A stretch of DNA of 58,382 nt from Okeania sp. SIO2C9. Lineage in GTDB: Bacteria > Cyanobacteriota > Cyanobacteriia > Cyanobacteriales > Microcoleaceae. Shown in pieces: positions 12,463 to 22,299 of the stretch (position 1 is its first letter; every line of letters begins with the position of its first letter). Location of the stretch: the NCBI RefSeq assembly GCF_010672455.1, contig NZ_JAAHGO010000055.1:1-58382 (forward strand), in the 5' to 3' direction. The notes under the pieces were generated by a model. The model searched no databases, was not told where the DNA came from, and saw only the letters and a program-made list of their open reading frames with translations. The position numbers were made by a program, and so were the translations under genes.

Positions 12463-15400
12463 ATGATAAAACAACTGAATAATTATATAGTTTTGATCAA
12501 AACTATTTTTCTGCAAAAAATCAAGATACCGCTGCGGGGAATGATATTTTTATCTTTGATTATTCCTACATCAATTACAGTTTTATTTATCGCCTGGGCA
12601 TCGTTACAAAAGGAACAAATAGCAGTTAAGCAATTAGCCATTCAGCTTAACAGTCAAACAGGTAGTTCTCTTACCCATGATTTAGATAATTATTTAGAAG
12701 TACCTAGTTTGATTCATAAAATCAACCAGGATTTAATTAAGTTAGGATGGTTGGATTCTAATGATTTAATTAAAATCAAGGATTTGTTTTTTCAGCAAAT
12801 AAAACAATTTAATGTCGGCCAGATTAATTTTGGCAGTACAAAGGGAGAGTTTGTGGGAGTAAAGAGAAAAAATGACAATAGTTTAGTCACTAATTTAATG
12901 ACTAAGTCAAGTTCGGAAAATCTCACAGACATATCTAAAGATAACGAATATAATTATCAAACAGAAAGTTGGTATAGAGATGTCGTTAAAACAGGTAAAC
13001 CTGTCTGGAATAAAGTTTATAATTCAGAATATTCGTCAGAATCACAAGCAATCTTAGCTAGTTATCCAGTTTACGACCAGAATAATAGTCTCATTGGGGT
13101 ATTAGCAGTTGAGTTACCTGTATCAGAAATTGATAAATTACTTCAGACAGCAAATATAACTCAATCAAATGTAATTTATCTTATAGAAAAATCTGGGATT
13201 GTTGTTGCTAGTAACTCAAATCAATCATTAGATAATTCTAGCAAAATATTAATTCAAGAAATAGCTAATAAATTATTAGAGACAAAAGAAGATTACTATG
13301 ATGTTAAAAATACAAAATATTTAGAATTAAAAGTTACAGGGGAGCAATATTTTGTCAAATTAATACCCAGTCAAAATCAAAATAACTTAGATTGGTTAAT
13401 TGTAGTGGCTGTGTCAAAGTCAGATTTGGCAACACAAATTAATACAAATTTTAAAAGAACTCTCTTTTTATATTTATTAGCAATGACTTTAGTTATCTAC
13501 TTAGGGATATTAATCTCTCACTGGATAACTAAACCAATATACAAATTATTAAAAGCAGCTCAAAATAATCTTATTAATGAAGAAGATTTATCCTCAGTTT
13601 CAAAAATAGTTTTGTTTAAAGAAATTGAAGATTTAGTACAATCATTTAATCAAGTCAATGAACGTCTGAAAAAAAAATCTAGAGAAGGCGGTCGCTTTTT
13701 TGATATTTCTCTTGACTTATTAGTAATTGTTGGTACTGACGGTTACTTTAAAAAGCTTAATTCAAGTTGGTCAAGAATTTTAGGTTATACGACAGAAGAA
13801 CTATTAACAGTACCTTATATTGAGTTTGTACATCCAGAAGATAAAGATACTACTCTTGCAGAAATCCAAAAAATTACTGATGGTGCTAAAGCTATAAAAT
13901 TCCAGAACCGTTATCGGACTAAAGATGGTTCGTATTGTTGGTTAGCTTGGAATAGTGTTCCTTTCTTAACAGAAAATTTAATTTATGCAGTGGTACGAGA
14001 TATTACAGATGAAAAAGAAACTTTAGAAAGTTTTCTTCATAGTCAAGCACAATTAATAGAAGCAGAAAAAATTGCTGGTATAGGCAGTTGGGAAAATGAT
14101 TTGGCTACAAGTCGATTAATTTGTTCAGAAGAAGTATACAAAATTTTTAGTATACAACAAAAATCGACTTTTGTAACTATAGAAGATTATTTGAAATTAG
14201 TTCATTATGATGATTTGTCAACAATACAAAAAGCAATTGATTTAGCAATTAATCAAGGTCAAAGCTATCAACTCGATCAACGAATTTTATGCCCAGATGG
14301 TGAACTAAAATATATATCAATTACAGGAAAACCAAGTTTTGATGAGGAAGGTAAAGTAATAAAACTTTTTGGGACAATATTAAATATTACCGAACGCAAA
14401 CAAATAGAAGCAGCATTACAAGAAAGTCAAGACATATTTAATAAACTAGCAGAAAATATCAATAGTGTTTTCTGGGTACATGATCCTCAAAACAATCAAA
14501 TTTTTTATATTTCTCCTAGTTATGAAAAAATATGGGGTTATCGTCGCGATGAGTTATACAAATCACCCCACTCTTTTCTAGATGCTATTTATCCAGAAGA
14601 CCGCCCAAAGGTAGTGGAAGCTTTAGCAAATTTCACGGAAGTAGAAGAAAGGCAAGAATATCGTATTATTCTACCTAATGGAGAAATACGTTGGATTTTG
14701 ACTCGTGCTCTTCCCATCAAAAATCAGGCAGGGAAAGTTGATAAAATAGCTCGAATAGCACAAGACATTAGTGAAGATAAACTGGTAGACGCAAAGTTAC
14801 AACTAATTCAAGAACGATTGCAATTAGTATTAGAAACTTCAGGTGATGGGTTATGGGATTGGAATATTAGCACGGGCGAGTGTTATTATAGTTATCGATG
14901 GTTAGAAATGTTAGGTTACGATCCAGACGATCTTCCTAAAAAGATAGATTCTTGGGAAATGTTAATTCACCCACAAGATAAGGTTTGGGTGATGGATGCT
15001 TTAAATTTGCACTTAGAAGATAGTTCATTTATCTATGCTTTTGACTATCGGTTACAAACTAAATCTGGTGAATGGAAGTGGATAGCAGTTTACGGAAAGG
15101 TTGTAGTCAGGGATGAAATAGGCAAACCATTAAGAATGATTGGTAGTCATAAAGATATTAGCGATCGCAAAGCAGCAGAAGTAACTCTCAAGCAACAACT
15201 AGAATTGGAAAAACTTGTTGCTAATATCTCTACTAGCTTTATTAACCTTAATCCTAATGAAATTAATAGTAGTATCCAAATAGCATTAAAACAACTTTGT
15301 GAGTTAATAGGTGCAGATCGTAGTTATATGTTTTTAGTAAGTAACGGTCGAGTTCAAGTTAGCAAAACTCACCAATGGAGAGCTACAAAAACAGAAGCTG

Positions 15401-16737
15401 AAATTGAAAATCAACAGAATATTCCTATAGATTCTTTACCATGGATCATGGAAAAACTCAATCAACTTGAGGTCATACATATACCATTAGTTTCCAATTT
15501 ACCTCTGGAAGCAAGCATGGAAAAACGAATCTTATCAGCGCAATCAATTCAATCTTTGTTGTGCATTCCTATGGTTTCTGGAGATGAATTAATTGGTTTA
15601 GTAGGTTTCGATGCAGTAAGTAAATTATGCAGTTGGACAAAATCTACAATTAATTTGTTAAAAATTATTGGGAAAATTTTTGTCAGTGCTCTAGAACATC
15701 AAGAGGCAGAATTAGCATTGCGCGAAAGTGAAAAACGTTTTCGGATGATGGCTGATAGTGCCCCCGTATTCATTTGGATGTCTGGAAGTAATAGTCTTTT
15801 TAACTATTTTAATCAAAGATGGCTAGATTTTACCGGGCGTAACTTAGAACAAGAAGTTGGCAAAGGTTGGTTAGAGGGAATTCATCCTGAAGATGTGCAA
15901 CATTATTTGGAAAATTACCGGGTAAATTTTTATACCCATCAATCGTTTACCATAGAATATCGTTTGAGAAGAGAAGATGGCGAATACCGTTGGATTTTAA
16001 ATCAAGGGGTTCCTAGATTTAATCTCAATGGTAAGTTTGCTGGTTATATTGGTAGTTGTATTGATATTAGCGATCGTAAAACAGCAGAAGAACAAATTCA
16101 AAATTCTCTTCAAGAAAAAGAAATTTTGCTTAAAGAAATTCATCACCGAGTGAAAAACAACTTGCACATTATTTCTAATTTATTAGATTTACAGTCTGAT
16201 TATATTGAAAATCAAAAAGTGCAGGAATTATTTGCTGATAGCCAAAATAGAATTCAAAGTATGGCTTTGATCCATGAACAACTATATCAGTCAAAAAATT
16301 TAGGGGAAGTTGATTTTAGTGAATATATTCATGCTTTGATAGATAATTTGTTTTGTTCTTACGCGGACAGAGGAAGCCTAATTCAGCCTATAATTAATGT
16401 AGAAGCAATAACTCTTAATTTAGAAACTGCAATTCCTTGTGGTTTGTTAATTAATGAATTGGTGACTAATTCATTTAAACATGGTTTCCCTAATAGTAAA
16501 TCTGGAGAAATATGTATTGAATTACATCAAGATCAACAAGAAAAAGTTTATATTACAATTAAAGATAATGGCATTGGTATTCCTCCAGATTTTGATTGGC
16601 AAAATAGTTCTTCTTTAGGGTTAAAATTAGTACAAATTCTTTCTAAACAATTGAAAGCTGAAATTAATTTTGATAGTAATAAGGGTACAATAGTTAATTT
16701 AATATTTTCTCCTCTCAAGTATAAATCCAGATTTTAA
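12463..16737 (+). CDS. Membrane multi-PAS sensor histidine kinase (Cache, HAMP, PAS, GAF, HisKA_2)
   Basis: The 1424-residue protein has a membrane segment at about 26-46, a periplasmic Cache-like sensor region (about 47-330, with a TESWYRDVVKTGKPVW stretch typical of dCache), a second membrane segment at about 333-352, a HAMP-like linker, four PAS domains (about 405-905) with PAC-type ends such as DITERK, a GAF domain (about 915-1080), a further PAS (about 1085-1210) and a kinase core of the HisKA_2 type: LKEIHHRVKNNLHIISNLL with His1227, then an HATPase with NELVTNSFKHGF and DNGIGIP. It starts 64 bases after the diguanylate cyclase on the same strand and may be co-transcribed. No response regulator follows, so its partner may be the upstream receiver proteins or lie elsewhere. 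Confidence 0.9.
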   Translation: MIKQLNNYIVLIKTIFLQKIKIPLRGMIFLSLIIPTSITVLFIAWASLQKEQIAVKQLAIQLNSQTGSSLTHDLDNYLEVPSLIHKINQDLIKLGWLDSNDLIKIKDLFFQQIKQFNVGQINFGSTKGEFVGVKRKNDNSLVTNLMTKSSSENLTDISKDNEYNYQTESWYRDVVKTGKPVWNKVYNSEYSSESQAILASYPVYDQNNSLIGVLAVELPVSEIDKLLQTANITQSNVIYLIEKSGIVVASNSNQSLDNSSKILIQEIANKLLETKEDYYDVKNTKYLELKVTGEQYFVKLIPSQNQNNLDWLIVVAVSKSDLATQINTNFKRTLFLYLLAMTLVIYLGILISHWITKPIYKLLKAAQNNLINEEDLSSVSKIVLFKEIEDLVQSFNQVNERLKKKSREGGRFFDISLDLLVIVGTDGYFKKLNSSWSRILGYTTEELLTVPYIEFVHPEDKDTTLAEIQKITDGAKAIKFQNRYRTKDGSYCWLAWNSVPFLTENLIYAVVRDITDEKETLESFLHSQAQLIEAEKIAGIGSWENDLATSRLICSEEVYKIFSIQQKSTFVTIEDYLKLVHYDDLSTIQKAIDLAINQGQSYQLDQRILCPDGELKYISITGKPSFDEEGKVIKLFGTILNITERKQIEAALQESQDIFNKLAENINSVFWVHDPQNNQIFYISPSYEKIWGYRRDELYKSPHSFLDAIYPEDRPKVVEALANFTEVEERQEYRIILPNGEIRWILTRALPIKNQAGKVDKIARIAQDISEDKLVDAKLQLIQERLQLVLETSGDGLWDWNISTGECYYSYRWLEMLGYDPDDLPKKIDSWEMLIHPQDKVWVMDALNLHLEDSSFIYAFDYRLQTKSGEWKWIAVYGKVVVRDEIGKPLRMIGSHKDISDRKAAEVTLKQQLELEKLVANISTSFINLNPNEINSSIQIALKQLCELIGADRSYMFLVSNGRVQVSKTHQWRATKTEAEIENQQNIPIDSLPWIMEKLNQLEVIHIPLVSNLPLEASMEKRILSAQSIQSLLCIPMVSGDELIGLVGFDAVSKLCSWTKSTINLLKIIGKIFVSALEHQEAELALRESEKRFRMMADSAPVFIWMSGSNSLFNYFNQRWLDFTGRNLEQEVGKGWLEGIHPEDVQHYLENYRVNFYTHQSFTIEYRLRREDGEYRWILNQGVPRFNLNGKFAGYIGSCIDISDRKTAEEQIQNSLQEKEILLKEIHHRVKNNLHIISNLLDLQSDYIENQKVQELFADSQNRIQSMALIHEQLYQSKNLGEVDFSEYIHALIDNLFCSYADRGSLIQPIINVEAITLNLETAIPCGLLINELVTNSFKHGFPNSKSGEICIELHQDQQEKVYITIKDNGIGIPPDFDWQNSSSLGLKLVQILSKQLKAEINFDSNKGTIVNLIFSPLKYKSRF

Positions 16738-17114
16738 ATGAAGGGAAATAGACACCTCCATAACTATCCTTGAGGAACTCCTATCTGTATCTGATCTCAA
16801 ATCCGGTAGCATCGGTATAAATCTTTTGAATATAGAGGTCATTTGATATGATTTAAAGTCAATCTATTTTAACATCTTAATACTACATTCCGCACAATAA
16901 AATGTAGGTATTAAAAGTAAAAATTCTAGTAGTATGGAATTTTATTTTAAACCCTTTATTCTCGGTTGGAATGTAGAAATTAGTAGCAATGGCTTAATGA
17001 TATTTTTTGAAATTTGTTTAATATCGCAGTCGCCATTACTGTATTTGACATATCAAAAGCTTAAACCTCAGACAACACCAGATTTTTCCAACTTTGGTCT
17101 TTCCTTGTGCTATA

Positions 17115-17411
17115 TTATAAATTTTCTGCTCTTTCCAGCAAGGTTTGACTTAGAGCTAAATCTTCTATTAGTTTTAATTTACGTTTTTCCTGTTCTGCTA
17201 AAAGCAATTTCTGCTCTTTTTTCTGATTCTGAATATCAAGATTATGACCAATAGCAACTGGAATACTACCAATTAAAAAATTTATTGGTAAGCTCCCAAA
17301 ATTTCCATCTCTAATTAAACCAGTAAAACTACTAATCATTATAAAGCTAAACCAACCAAGAGAAATAATATGTTTTCTTGGACGAAATTTTGATGTAGAA
17401 TTATTAGACAT
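17115..17411 (-). CDS. Small membrane protein with coiled-coil tail, unknown function
   Basis: A 98-residue reading frame beginning MSNNSTSKFRPRKH. The ATG at 17411 is preceded by GGAGTGGGAAG, a plausible ribosome binding site, which favours it over the upstream TTG at 17426. Two hydrophobic stretches (about 14-30 and 40-55) are followed by a charged, heptad-like tail rich in Lys, Glu, Gln and Leu. I do not recognise a family. An overlapping plus-strand frame (16934-17254) looks less protein-like and is probably its shadow. It is convergent with the histidine kinase upstream. Confidence 0.5.
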   Translation of the reverse strand: MSNNSTSKFRPRKHIISLGWFSFIMISSFTGLIRDGNFGSLPINFLIGSIPVAIGHNLDIQNQKKEQKLLLAEQEKRKLKLIEDLALSQTLLERAENL

Positions 17412-17551
17412 ATCTTCCCACTCCAAACATTGAATAAAATCATCTAGACTCTTTTATTTAGATCCTTCATGCCATCAGGAAATTCCGGAAAATAGTAGCG
17501 ATCGCTCCGGTCATTTCAGTTATCAATTATCACTTATCACTACCAACCGCT

Positions 17552-17575
17552 GTTTGCGCAGCATTCCGTAGGAAA
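17552..17575 (+). repeat. Short dispersed repeat (GTTTGCGCAGCATTCCG type)
   Basis: One copy of a roughly 25-bp word, GTTTGCGCAGCATTCCG followed by TAGGAAA, which recurs at 18048-18071, 26934-26958, 31108-31131 (inverted), 31284-31307, in diverged form at about 37808-37833, and at 39165-39190 (inverted). This copy is intergenic. Confidence 0.85.
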
Positions 17576-17598
17576 GTCAGAGGCTTAAAATACTGAAG

Positions 17599-17962
17599 CA
17601 GGACTTACGCAAAAGACGAAATTATACACCATTTGTTGATACAATTTGTAGGGGTTAACGGCCGTTAACCCTTACCATCAGCGGTGGTTATCCTTGACAT
17701 CCTCCCCGGCCGAAAGGAACGGGGATTCCTACTGAGCCGTAGATCCTCGGCGGGTTAACGCTTTGCTTCGCATAGCTGCCGCTAACACAGGGTGCTGCTT
17801 CCTTGACGGTAGTCTAACGCTTCCCTCCACGTCCGCGCACAAGTTTCCGAGTGCCCCCCGGCAACTAATAACACTATAGCATATATTCAATTCACTTACA
17901 AATAAAATAAAAAGTCGCCCTACAAGGGCGAGGCTTTAAACCCAATTTTTTGGTAAGTCCTG
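17599..17962. repeat. MITE (GGACTTACGC family) interrupted by an IS200/IS605-like remnant
   Basis: The left part, from CAGGACTTACGC at 17599 to GGTGGTTAT at 17691, matches the uninterrupted copy at 56125-56214, including AAAGACGAAATTATACACC and a central palindrome. The expected right end (GTAAGTCCTG) appears only at 17953-17962, after about 260 bp of foreign sequence. The MITE was therefore hit by a second element. Confidence 0.7.
17692..17952 (+). mobile_element. Internally deleted IS200/IS605-like element, both ends present
   Basis: The element starts with TTGACATCCTCCCCGGCCG and a GGGGATTCC hairpin partner (a typical left end) and finishes with the stem-loop GTCGCCCTACAAGGGCGAG (17914-17932) and GGCTTTAAACCCAATTTTTT. 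The same right-end sequence occurs inverted at 20961-21010. There is no transposase frame inside. The stretch before the terminal stem-loop is where TnpB-associated guide RNAs are usually encoded, so it could be a relic omega-RNA locus (inference). It sits inside a MITE. Confidence 0.65.
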
Positions 17963-18492
17963 TCATAGTTCATAAAAATATAGTCAAATATGACATATCC
18001 TTCGGATCGCAGGTGTATCCTGACGCTCGTTTTAGCGTAGCTCCTCCGTTTGCGCAGCATTCCGCAGGAAAGGAGAAACTACAATACCCTCGCTTCCCAT
18101 GGTCAAAGACAAAAGGGAGCTGCTTTTTCTTTTCCTCTTTTTTGATAATCTCCCTGATTCAATTTCTGCTTGGTCATAATACAGAGGCTTGGACATAGGT
18201 TCTGATGTGTCTAGAAGTAGCGTGTCAGTCGGTGGAATTTCACCCTATTGAACTCAGATCGTTGACTTGAGGAGGCTATTTGATTTTCGTCGTTATCACA
18301 GACATTGTTAAATTCTCTCAATAGTCGCCCAAATTTCTGGAGACAAAAGACTATATTTAACTATATATGACTATATTTCAACGTTTATTATACATCTATT
18401 TAGCAACGCCGTTCATCAATTATCTATGTTCCTTTACTTTTGAACTAGAAGAAAATCAAATGTTCCTAAATTCAATATTTCTTCTGGATTCT
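17963..18492. other. Spacer between IS remnant and aar
   Basis: I see no gene. One short dispersed repeat copy lies at 18048-18071. The aar stop is at 18493 on the minus strand, so this is also the 3' flank of the alkane cassette. No clear terminator hairpin is visible. Confidence 0.5.
18048..18071 (+). repeat. Short dispersed repeat copy, intergenic
   Basis: GTTTGCGCAGCATTCCG followed by CAGGAAA, same orientation as the copy at 17552-17575 and one base different in the second half. Confidence 0.8.
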
Positions 18493-19512
18493 TCAAAGCA
18501 TTAGAGGACTAAATCCATGTTTGATGGATAACTTACCAATGAGTTCCATTTTTTCCACAGTAATTAAATTACGCCCCCAAGAAAAATTAGTATATAACTT
18601 TTCAAACTCCAGTAGCATTGACTCTGCAAAACAGGCAAATAACTGACGACCAGGCACATCCATATTGACAATGTTCATAATTTTCCAGTCAATATCAAGA
18701 GAGTGTTCTACTATTCCACCACTGAGAACATGGATTCCTTCTTGCTGAACTTTAGTCGCCATGTTTTTTGGATAACCACCATCAATTAATAAACAAGGTT
18801 TCTTCAAAACATTTGGATCGATTTTTACACCCTTGGGCATACTAGCTACCCAAACGATAATATCCGCTAGAGGTAAAGCTGCATTTAATTCTAGAATTTT
18901 GCCTCGCCCTAATTCCCCTTGTAGATTTTTTAGCCGCTCTTGCTCGCGAGCTATCAATAATAATTCTGCCACTTCTGTTTTACTATTGAGCCAACGACAG
19001 ACCCCACTACCAATATCACCAGTAGCCCCGCATACTGCTACTGTGGCTTTTGACAATTCGATTCCTAACTTTTCGGCAGCTTGCTCTACTTGCTGACAGA
19101 TAATATAGGCTGTATGAGTATTACCAGTAGTAAAACGTTTAAATTCTAATGTAATATTACGGATTTGCTGAAACTTTTGCAAGTTAAAATTCTCAAAAAT
19201 AATTGAGGAGAACCCTCCCAAAGCAGTTATATCAATACTATGCTTCTGAGCGTGAGCCATAGCATTCATTATTTTACGAGTTGCTGCTTTGATTCGACGA
19301 GCTGCTAGCATTTCCGGTAGAAAACAAGATTCTACATACTTGCCTTCAATTTTTTGACCTGTGATACTTGTTACTTTAATTGTATCGACTATTTGAGGCG
19401 GAGCGCTACACCAGAAATCAAGACCTTGATCTGCATACTCTGGATACCCTAAATCCCTTGCTACTGATTGGGCGTGTTCTAAGCTAGTTAGATGACCAAT
19501 TAGACCAAACAT
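18493..19512 (-). CDS. aar: Long-chain acyl-ACP reductase
   Basis: The 339-residue protein reduces fatty acyl-ACP to fatty aldehyde with NADPH, the first step of cyanobacterial alkane synthesis. The start [15 protein letters not shown] is the family's usual start. A Rossmann motif GATGDIGSG lies near the middle. The thioester-forming cysteine is at position 294 in [16 protein letters not shown], the same number as the catalytic Cys of the Synechococcus elongatus enzyme, and total length is near normal. It lies 170 bases downstream of ado on the same strand, the usual ado-aar order, so the two are probably co-expressed. Confidence 0.97.
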   Translation of the reverse strand: MFGLIGHLTSLEHAQSVARDLGYPEYADQGLDFWCSAPPQIVDTIKVTSITGQKIEGKYVESCFLPEMLAARRIKAATRKIMNAMAHAQKHSIDITALGGFSSIIFENFNLQKFQQIRNITLEFKRFTTGNTHTAYIICQQVEQAAEKLGIELSKATVAVCGATGDIGSGVCRWLNSKTEVAELLLIAREQERLKNLQGELGRGKILELNAALPLADIIVWVASMPKGVKIDPNVLKKPCLLIDGGYPKNMATKVQQEGIHVLSGGIVEHSLDIDWKIMNIVNMDVPGRQLFACFAESMLLEFEKLYTNFSWGRNLITVEKMELIGKLSIKHGFSPLML

Positions 19513-19682
19513 TAAATTGTAAGTATTATTAGTAAGTTAGTTATTGTTGATGGTGTGTGGAAATCAGAGAGAAATTGGTATATGGCAGTTGGCAACTATA
19601 TATTTTCACGATGAAAAAGTTTTTTTTAAATGCTACACCATTACTCATTCCTCATCCTAATTTCCATTTTGATTGAAATCAA

Positions 19683-20462
19683 CTATGCAGCGGCCAGACC
19701 ATAAGCTGACATCCGCATGATTTCTCCAGTTGTAAAGCCAATATTGTTCAAAGCTTCGCCATAAGCAATCATAAAATCTTCAATCAAAGCTTCTTTTTCC
19801 ATTCCTAGGGTTTTAGCATCTTTTTCCACCTGGTTCAGCATTTTCCATACTAGGGGTAAGTTCTGGCGATTTGCTTTCTGTAGTTCTCCTTTGGAGTCTT
19901 GAAAATGCTCTTTTAGCCATACTTCGCCAAAATTGAGGTGGCTATATTCATCTTTGACTACACCTTCAGTAATTTTCCGAGCAAAGGGGTCGGCAACTGG
20001 TATATAAATATTGTAGGCTGCGATCGCAAAGCATTCAATAATTAGAGATTGAATTAGTAAACAAGTAACTAAATTACCTGTTTCTGCTGCTTCTTGGAAG
20101 TTTTTATGTAGTGGCTCAAAAAAACTTTTGGCGAATTCCATATCTGGTGTCACCTTCAAATTTCGGCCACAAGCCTGAAAGCCTTTTTTGTGACGATTTT
20201 CCATTTTGGAGAGGCCCTTGAGCTGCTCTTCATGGTCTGGTAGCATTTCGACCAGACTTATATAATTTTCGTATGCCTCTTGTTCTCCTTCAATCACAAT
20301 TGCATTGATTCGGCTGTAAGCATCTTTGTAAGTTTCACTTTCAAATATTGTTTTGTCAGTTTCACTTTGAGAATCTATTGTTTTGTCAGTTTCACTTTCA
20401 AATATTGTTTTGTCAGTTTCACTTTGAGAATCTATGGTAGAAATTGCTTCAAGCTTTGTCAT
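19683..20462 (-). CDS. ado: Aldehyde-deformylating oxygenase with repeat-expanded N terminus
   Basis: This ferritin-like di-iron enzyme converts fatty aldehydes to alkanes and formate. The ligand-bearing motifs are all present: [34 protein letters not shown] and [13 protein letters not shown]. Length is 259 residues against about 231 in the family. The excess is at the N terminus, where SETDKTIFE and [10 protein letters not shown] alternate before the conserved [15 protein letters not shown]. The core enzyme looks intact. It lies upstream of aar on the same strand and its upstream flank carries an IS remnant. Confidence 0.95.
   Translation of the reverse strand: MTKLEAISTIDSQSETDKTIFESETDKTIDSQSETDKTIFESETYKDAYSRINAIVIEGEQEAYENYISLVEMLPDHEEQLKGLSKMENRHKKGFQACGRNLKVTPDMEFAKSFFEPLHKNFQEAAETGNLVTCLLIQSLIIECFAIAAYNIYIPVADPFARKITEGVVKDEYSHLNFGEVWLKEHFQDSKGELQKANRQNLPLVWKMLNQVEKDAKTLGMEKEALIEDFMIAYGEALNNIGFTTGEIMRMSAYGLAAA
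20342..20435 (-). repeat. In-frame 57-bp tandem repeat inside ado
   Basis: A 57-bp unit at 20342-20398, made of related 27-bp and 30-bp halves, is followed by a partial second copy at 20399-20435. Translated, it gives alternating 9- and 10-residue units ([19 protein letters not shown]). All unit lengths are multiples of three, so the frame is kept. Confidence 0.9.
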
Positions 20463-20960
20463 CAGTTAGTTATCTCCTCATCAAAAAATAGCTTTATCAG
20501 GGCAAAGAAAAATATTTGGTTTATCTTAACTTAGCTTATAGTTTAATGTACCTACTTTATAGAATAATTGCCTAGTCTAACAGTAATTTCTTCGGTGAAT
20601 CTGGCCTTAATCTTGGTTAGAACCTCCATTTATGTCAATTCTAGTTGAGCTTTTAGTATAAATACTTACTCACAATTAAATTATACATCAATCCACTGAC
20701 CATTTTAACAGAAACAATGAGAAGTCCCGCAAACTTTAGTCAGAGAAAGTTGTACGAGATAGAGACCGATATTATCATCAAAATACAGGGGAGCGGCATC
20801 ACCTAGTGTATGAATAAGGACTACCTGTGAGAGTTGAAGCATCCCTCGATGTTGTGCCATGGGTAAGCTAGGAAATATGTCAACCTCATAAGTACAGTGA
20901 ATATTTACTTGGCTTGCTTATTGGTATTTTAGATTACACTTTGTTATTTATGGTTATTAT
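20463..20960. other. Upstream region of ado
   Basis: No gene is supported. It must hold the promoter of the ado-aar pair, but I cannot pick a -10/-35 pair with confidence in this AT-rich sequence. It ends at an IS remnant beginning at 20961. Confidence 0.4.
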
Positions 20961-21110
20961 TTACCGAAAAATTGGGTTTAAAGCCTCGCCCGCTTATGGG
21001 CGACTTTTTAGTTGTTTTTTTGAATACATATGTTATTTTTTTTTATTAGTCGCGGGTGGGCAGTCCGAGACAAAAAACGGACGCGGAAGCAAGCGTAACC
21101 CATCGAGGAG
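20961..21110 (-). mobile_element. Right end of an IS200/IS605-like element, inverted
   Basis: The stem-loop CTCGCCCGCTTATGGGCGAC (20985-21004) with flanking TTTAAAGCC is the inverse of the end at 17905-17950. Beyond it come GTGGGCAGTCCGAGAC and ACGCGGAAGCAAGCG words also related to the 17692-17952 element. It directly follows the tnpB remnant at 21111-21685 in that gene's reading direction, as expected for the 3' end and possible omega-RNA region of a TnpB element. Confidence 0.65.
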
Positions 21111-21685
21111 CTACGGCTCGTAAATTTCTTCATGGAAATCTAGTTTAACTGGTTGAGTTTTAATTTCATAAATAAACTCAGTATAAAAACAACTATTACC
21201 ATGTCAAATCCTAATCTATTTAATTCATTTCCATTCTAAGTTACTCGATATTTGAATCTAAAAAGCGTCCAATTAAAACCATTTTTTCACCTTGCGTCCT
21301 AATGGAACTTTAATTTATTTATCAGTAAGTTTGAGGGATTTTTGAGGATAATAAACAGTAAATAAACAAGGTTTTGGATAGTTAGCAGCCTTGGGTTTAT
21401 TTACTAATTCATCTTTTCCAAACAGCTTAAGTAGTTGTTTAAAACTTCTCAAAGATTCAATAACACCGTTGCATATTTGTTGGGCACTAGAACTATACAT
21501 CCTATTAAAATGTACCTTTCATTTCATCTGCCTACAAACTTCGCCTTGAGTGACAAATCTATTTTCTTTAAACCAGACTTGTCGGCCATAATCAACAGAA
21601 CAATTGAATACCTTATTGGCCTCGCCACACAAGTATTCTAATATGGCTAATAGGTTTTGAGCGGGATGCAGTAAAGCTTGTTGAC
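21111..21685 (-). pseudogene. TnpB-type transposase pseudogene, 3' half missing
   Basis: Reading the minus strand gives LLHPAQNLLAILEYLCGEAN, CSVDYGRQVWFKEN, YSSSAQQICNGVIESLRSFK, PKAANYPKPCLFTVYYP and, after several in-frame stops, IKVPLGRKVKKWF and CFYTEFIYEIKTQP. These follow the order of the N-terminal half of IS200/IS605 TnpB proteins. The frame stays largely the same but carries at least six nonsense codons, and the RuvC catalytic half is absent. It runs divergently from a tnpA remnant at 21817, an IS605-like arrangement. Confidence 0.75.
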
Positions 21686-21774
21686 CAAAAAATTAGGTCT
21701 CAAGCCTCCCCTTTCAAGGGGATGAAAAAAAATAAACTTCAATATTTCAAGCCTCTGACTTTAGGCAGAGGTAC

Positions 21775-21802
21775 TGATAACTGATAACTGATAACTGATA
21801 AC
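21775..21802. repeat. Heptanucleotide tandem repeat (TGATAAC)4
   Basis: Four perfect copies of TGATAAC between the tnpB and tnpA remnants. It is one of several different heptamer arrays in the window. Confidence 0.9.
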
Positions 21803-21816
21803 TGAAATGACATCCG

Positions 21817-22299
21817 ATGTTTTTTGTTTTTTTTGCTCATATTTTTATGCTCATTCAAGATGTTGATAAATGTCAACTGATCAATATTAAAAATCCTTCA
21901 AAAGAATATCCTCATAATAACCATTCTGTCGGTTTGGCTCATGTCCATTTAGTCTGGATACCTCAAGGACGCAAAAAGCTTTTAGCGGGTGAAGTTAAAA
22001 TCAGGTGAGACAAAATTTTATGGGAAGTGACCACAGAAAAAGCTTGGTTAATCAAAGGATTAGAAATAGCTCCAGACCATGTTCATGTGTTGGTAGAGCA
22101 TGGCTGTGATGTGGCAATCCAAATAGTAAAAGCTTTAAAAGGCAGGTCTTCTCGATTGTTGGGACAAGAGTTTCCTGAATTATGCAAGCTGTCTAGTTTA
22201 TGGACTCACAGCTATTTTTATGATACTACTGGAAAAGTCAGCACCGCCGTTCTCATCAGGGCAGGGCTAATTCTTTGTGGTCAGAGAATATTAAGTTAG
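21817..22299 (+). pseudogene. IS200-type TnpA (Y1/HUH) transposase pseudogene
   Basis: NHSVGLAHVHLVWIPQGRKK, then an in-frame TGA near 22006, then EVTTEKAWLIKGLEIAPDH, VHVLVEH and LWTHSYFYDTTGKVSTAV. This is the IS200/IS605 TnpA core including the HUH metal-binding segment (HVH). After STAV the sequence diverges and the catalytic tyrosine helix is missing. The gene is dead through the internal stop and the altered 3' end. It pairs divergently with the tnpB remnant. Confidence 0.85.

Noticed and set aside
16934-17254. Plus-strand open frame overlapping the small minus-strand gene
   Set aside because: It is hydrophobic mainly because it mirrors the opposite frame, has a weak ribosome binding site, and the minus-strand frame has better sequence character.
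20342-20435. Repeat array that could be mistaken for a CRISPR
   Set aside because: Units are contiguous without spacers and lie in frame within ado; no cas gene is present.
18493-20462. Alkane genes as a composite transposon cargo
   Set aside because: The flanking IS remnants are unlike each other in extent and both decayed, so active mobilisation cannot be claimed; kept only as an observation.
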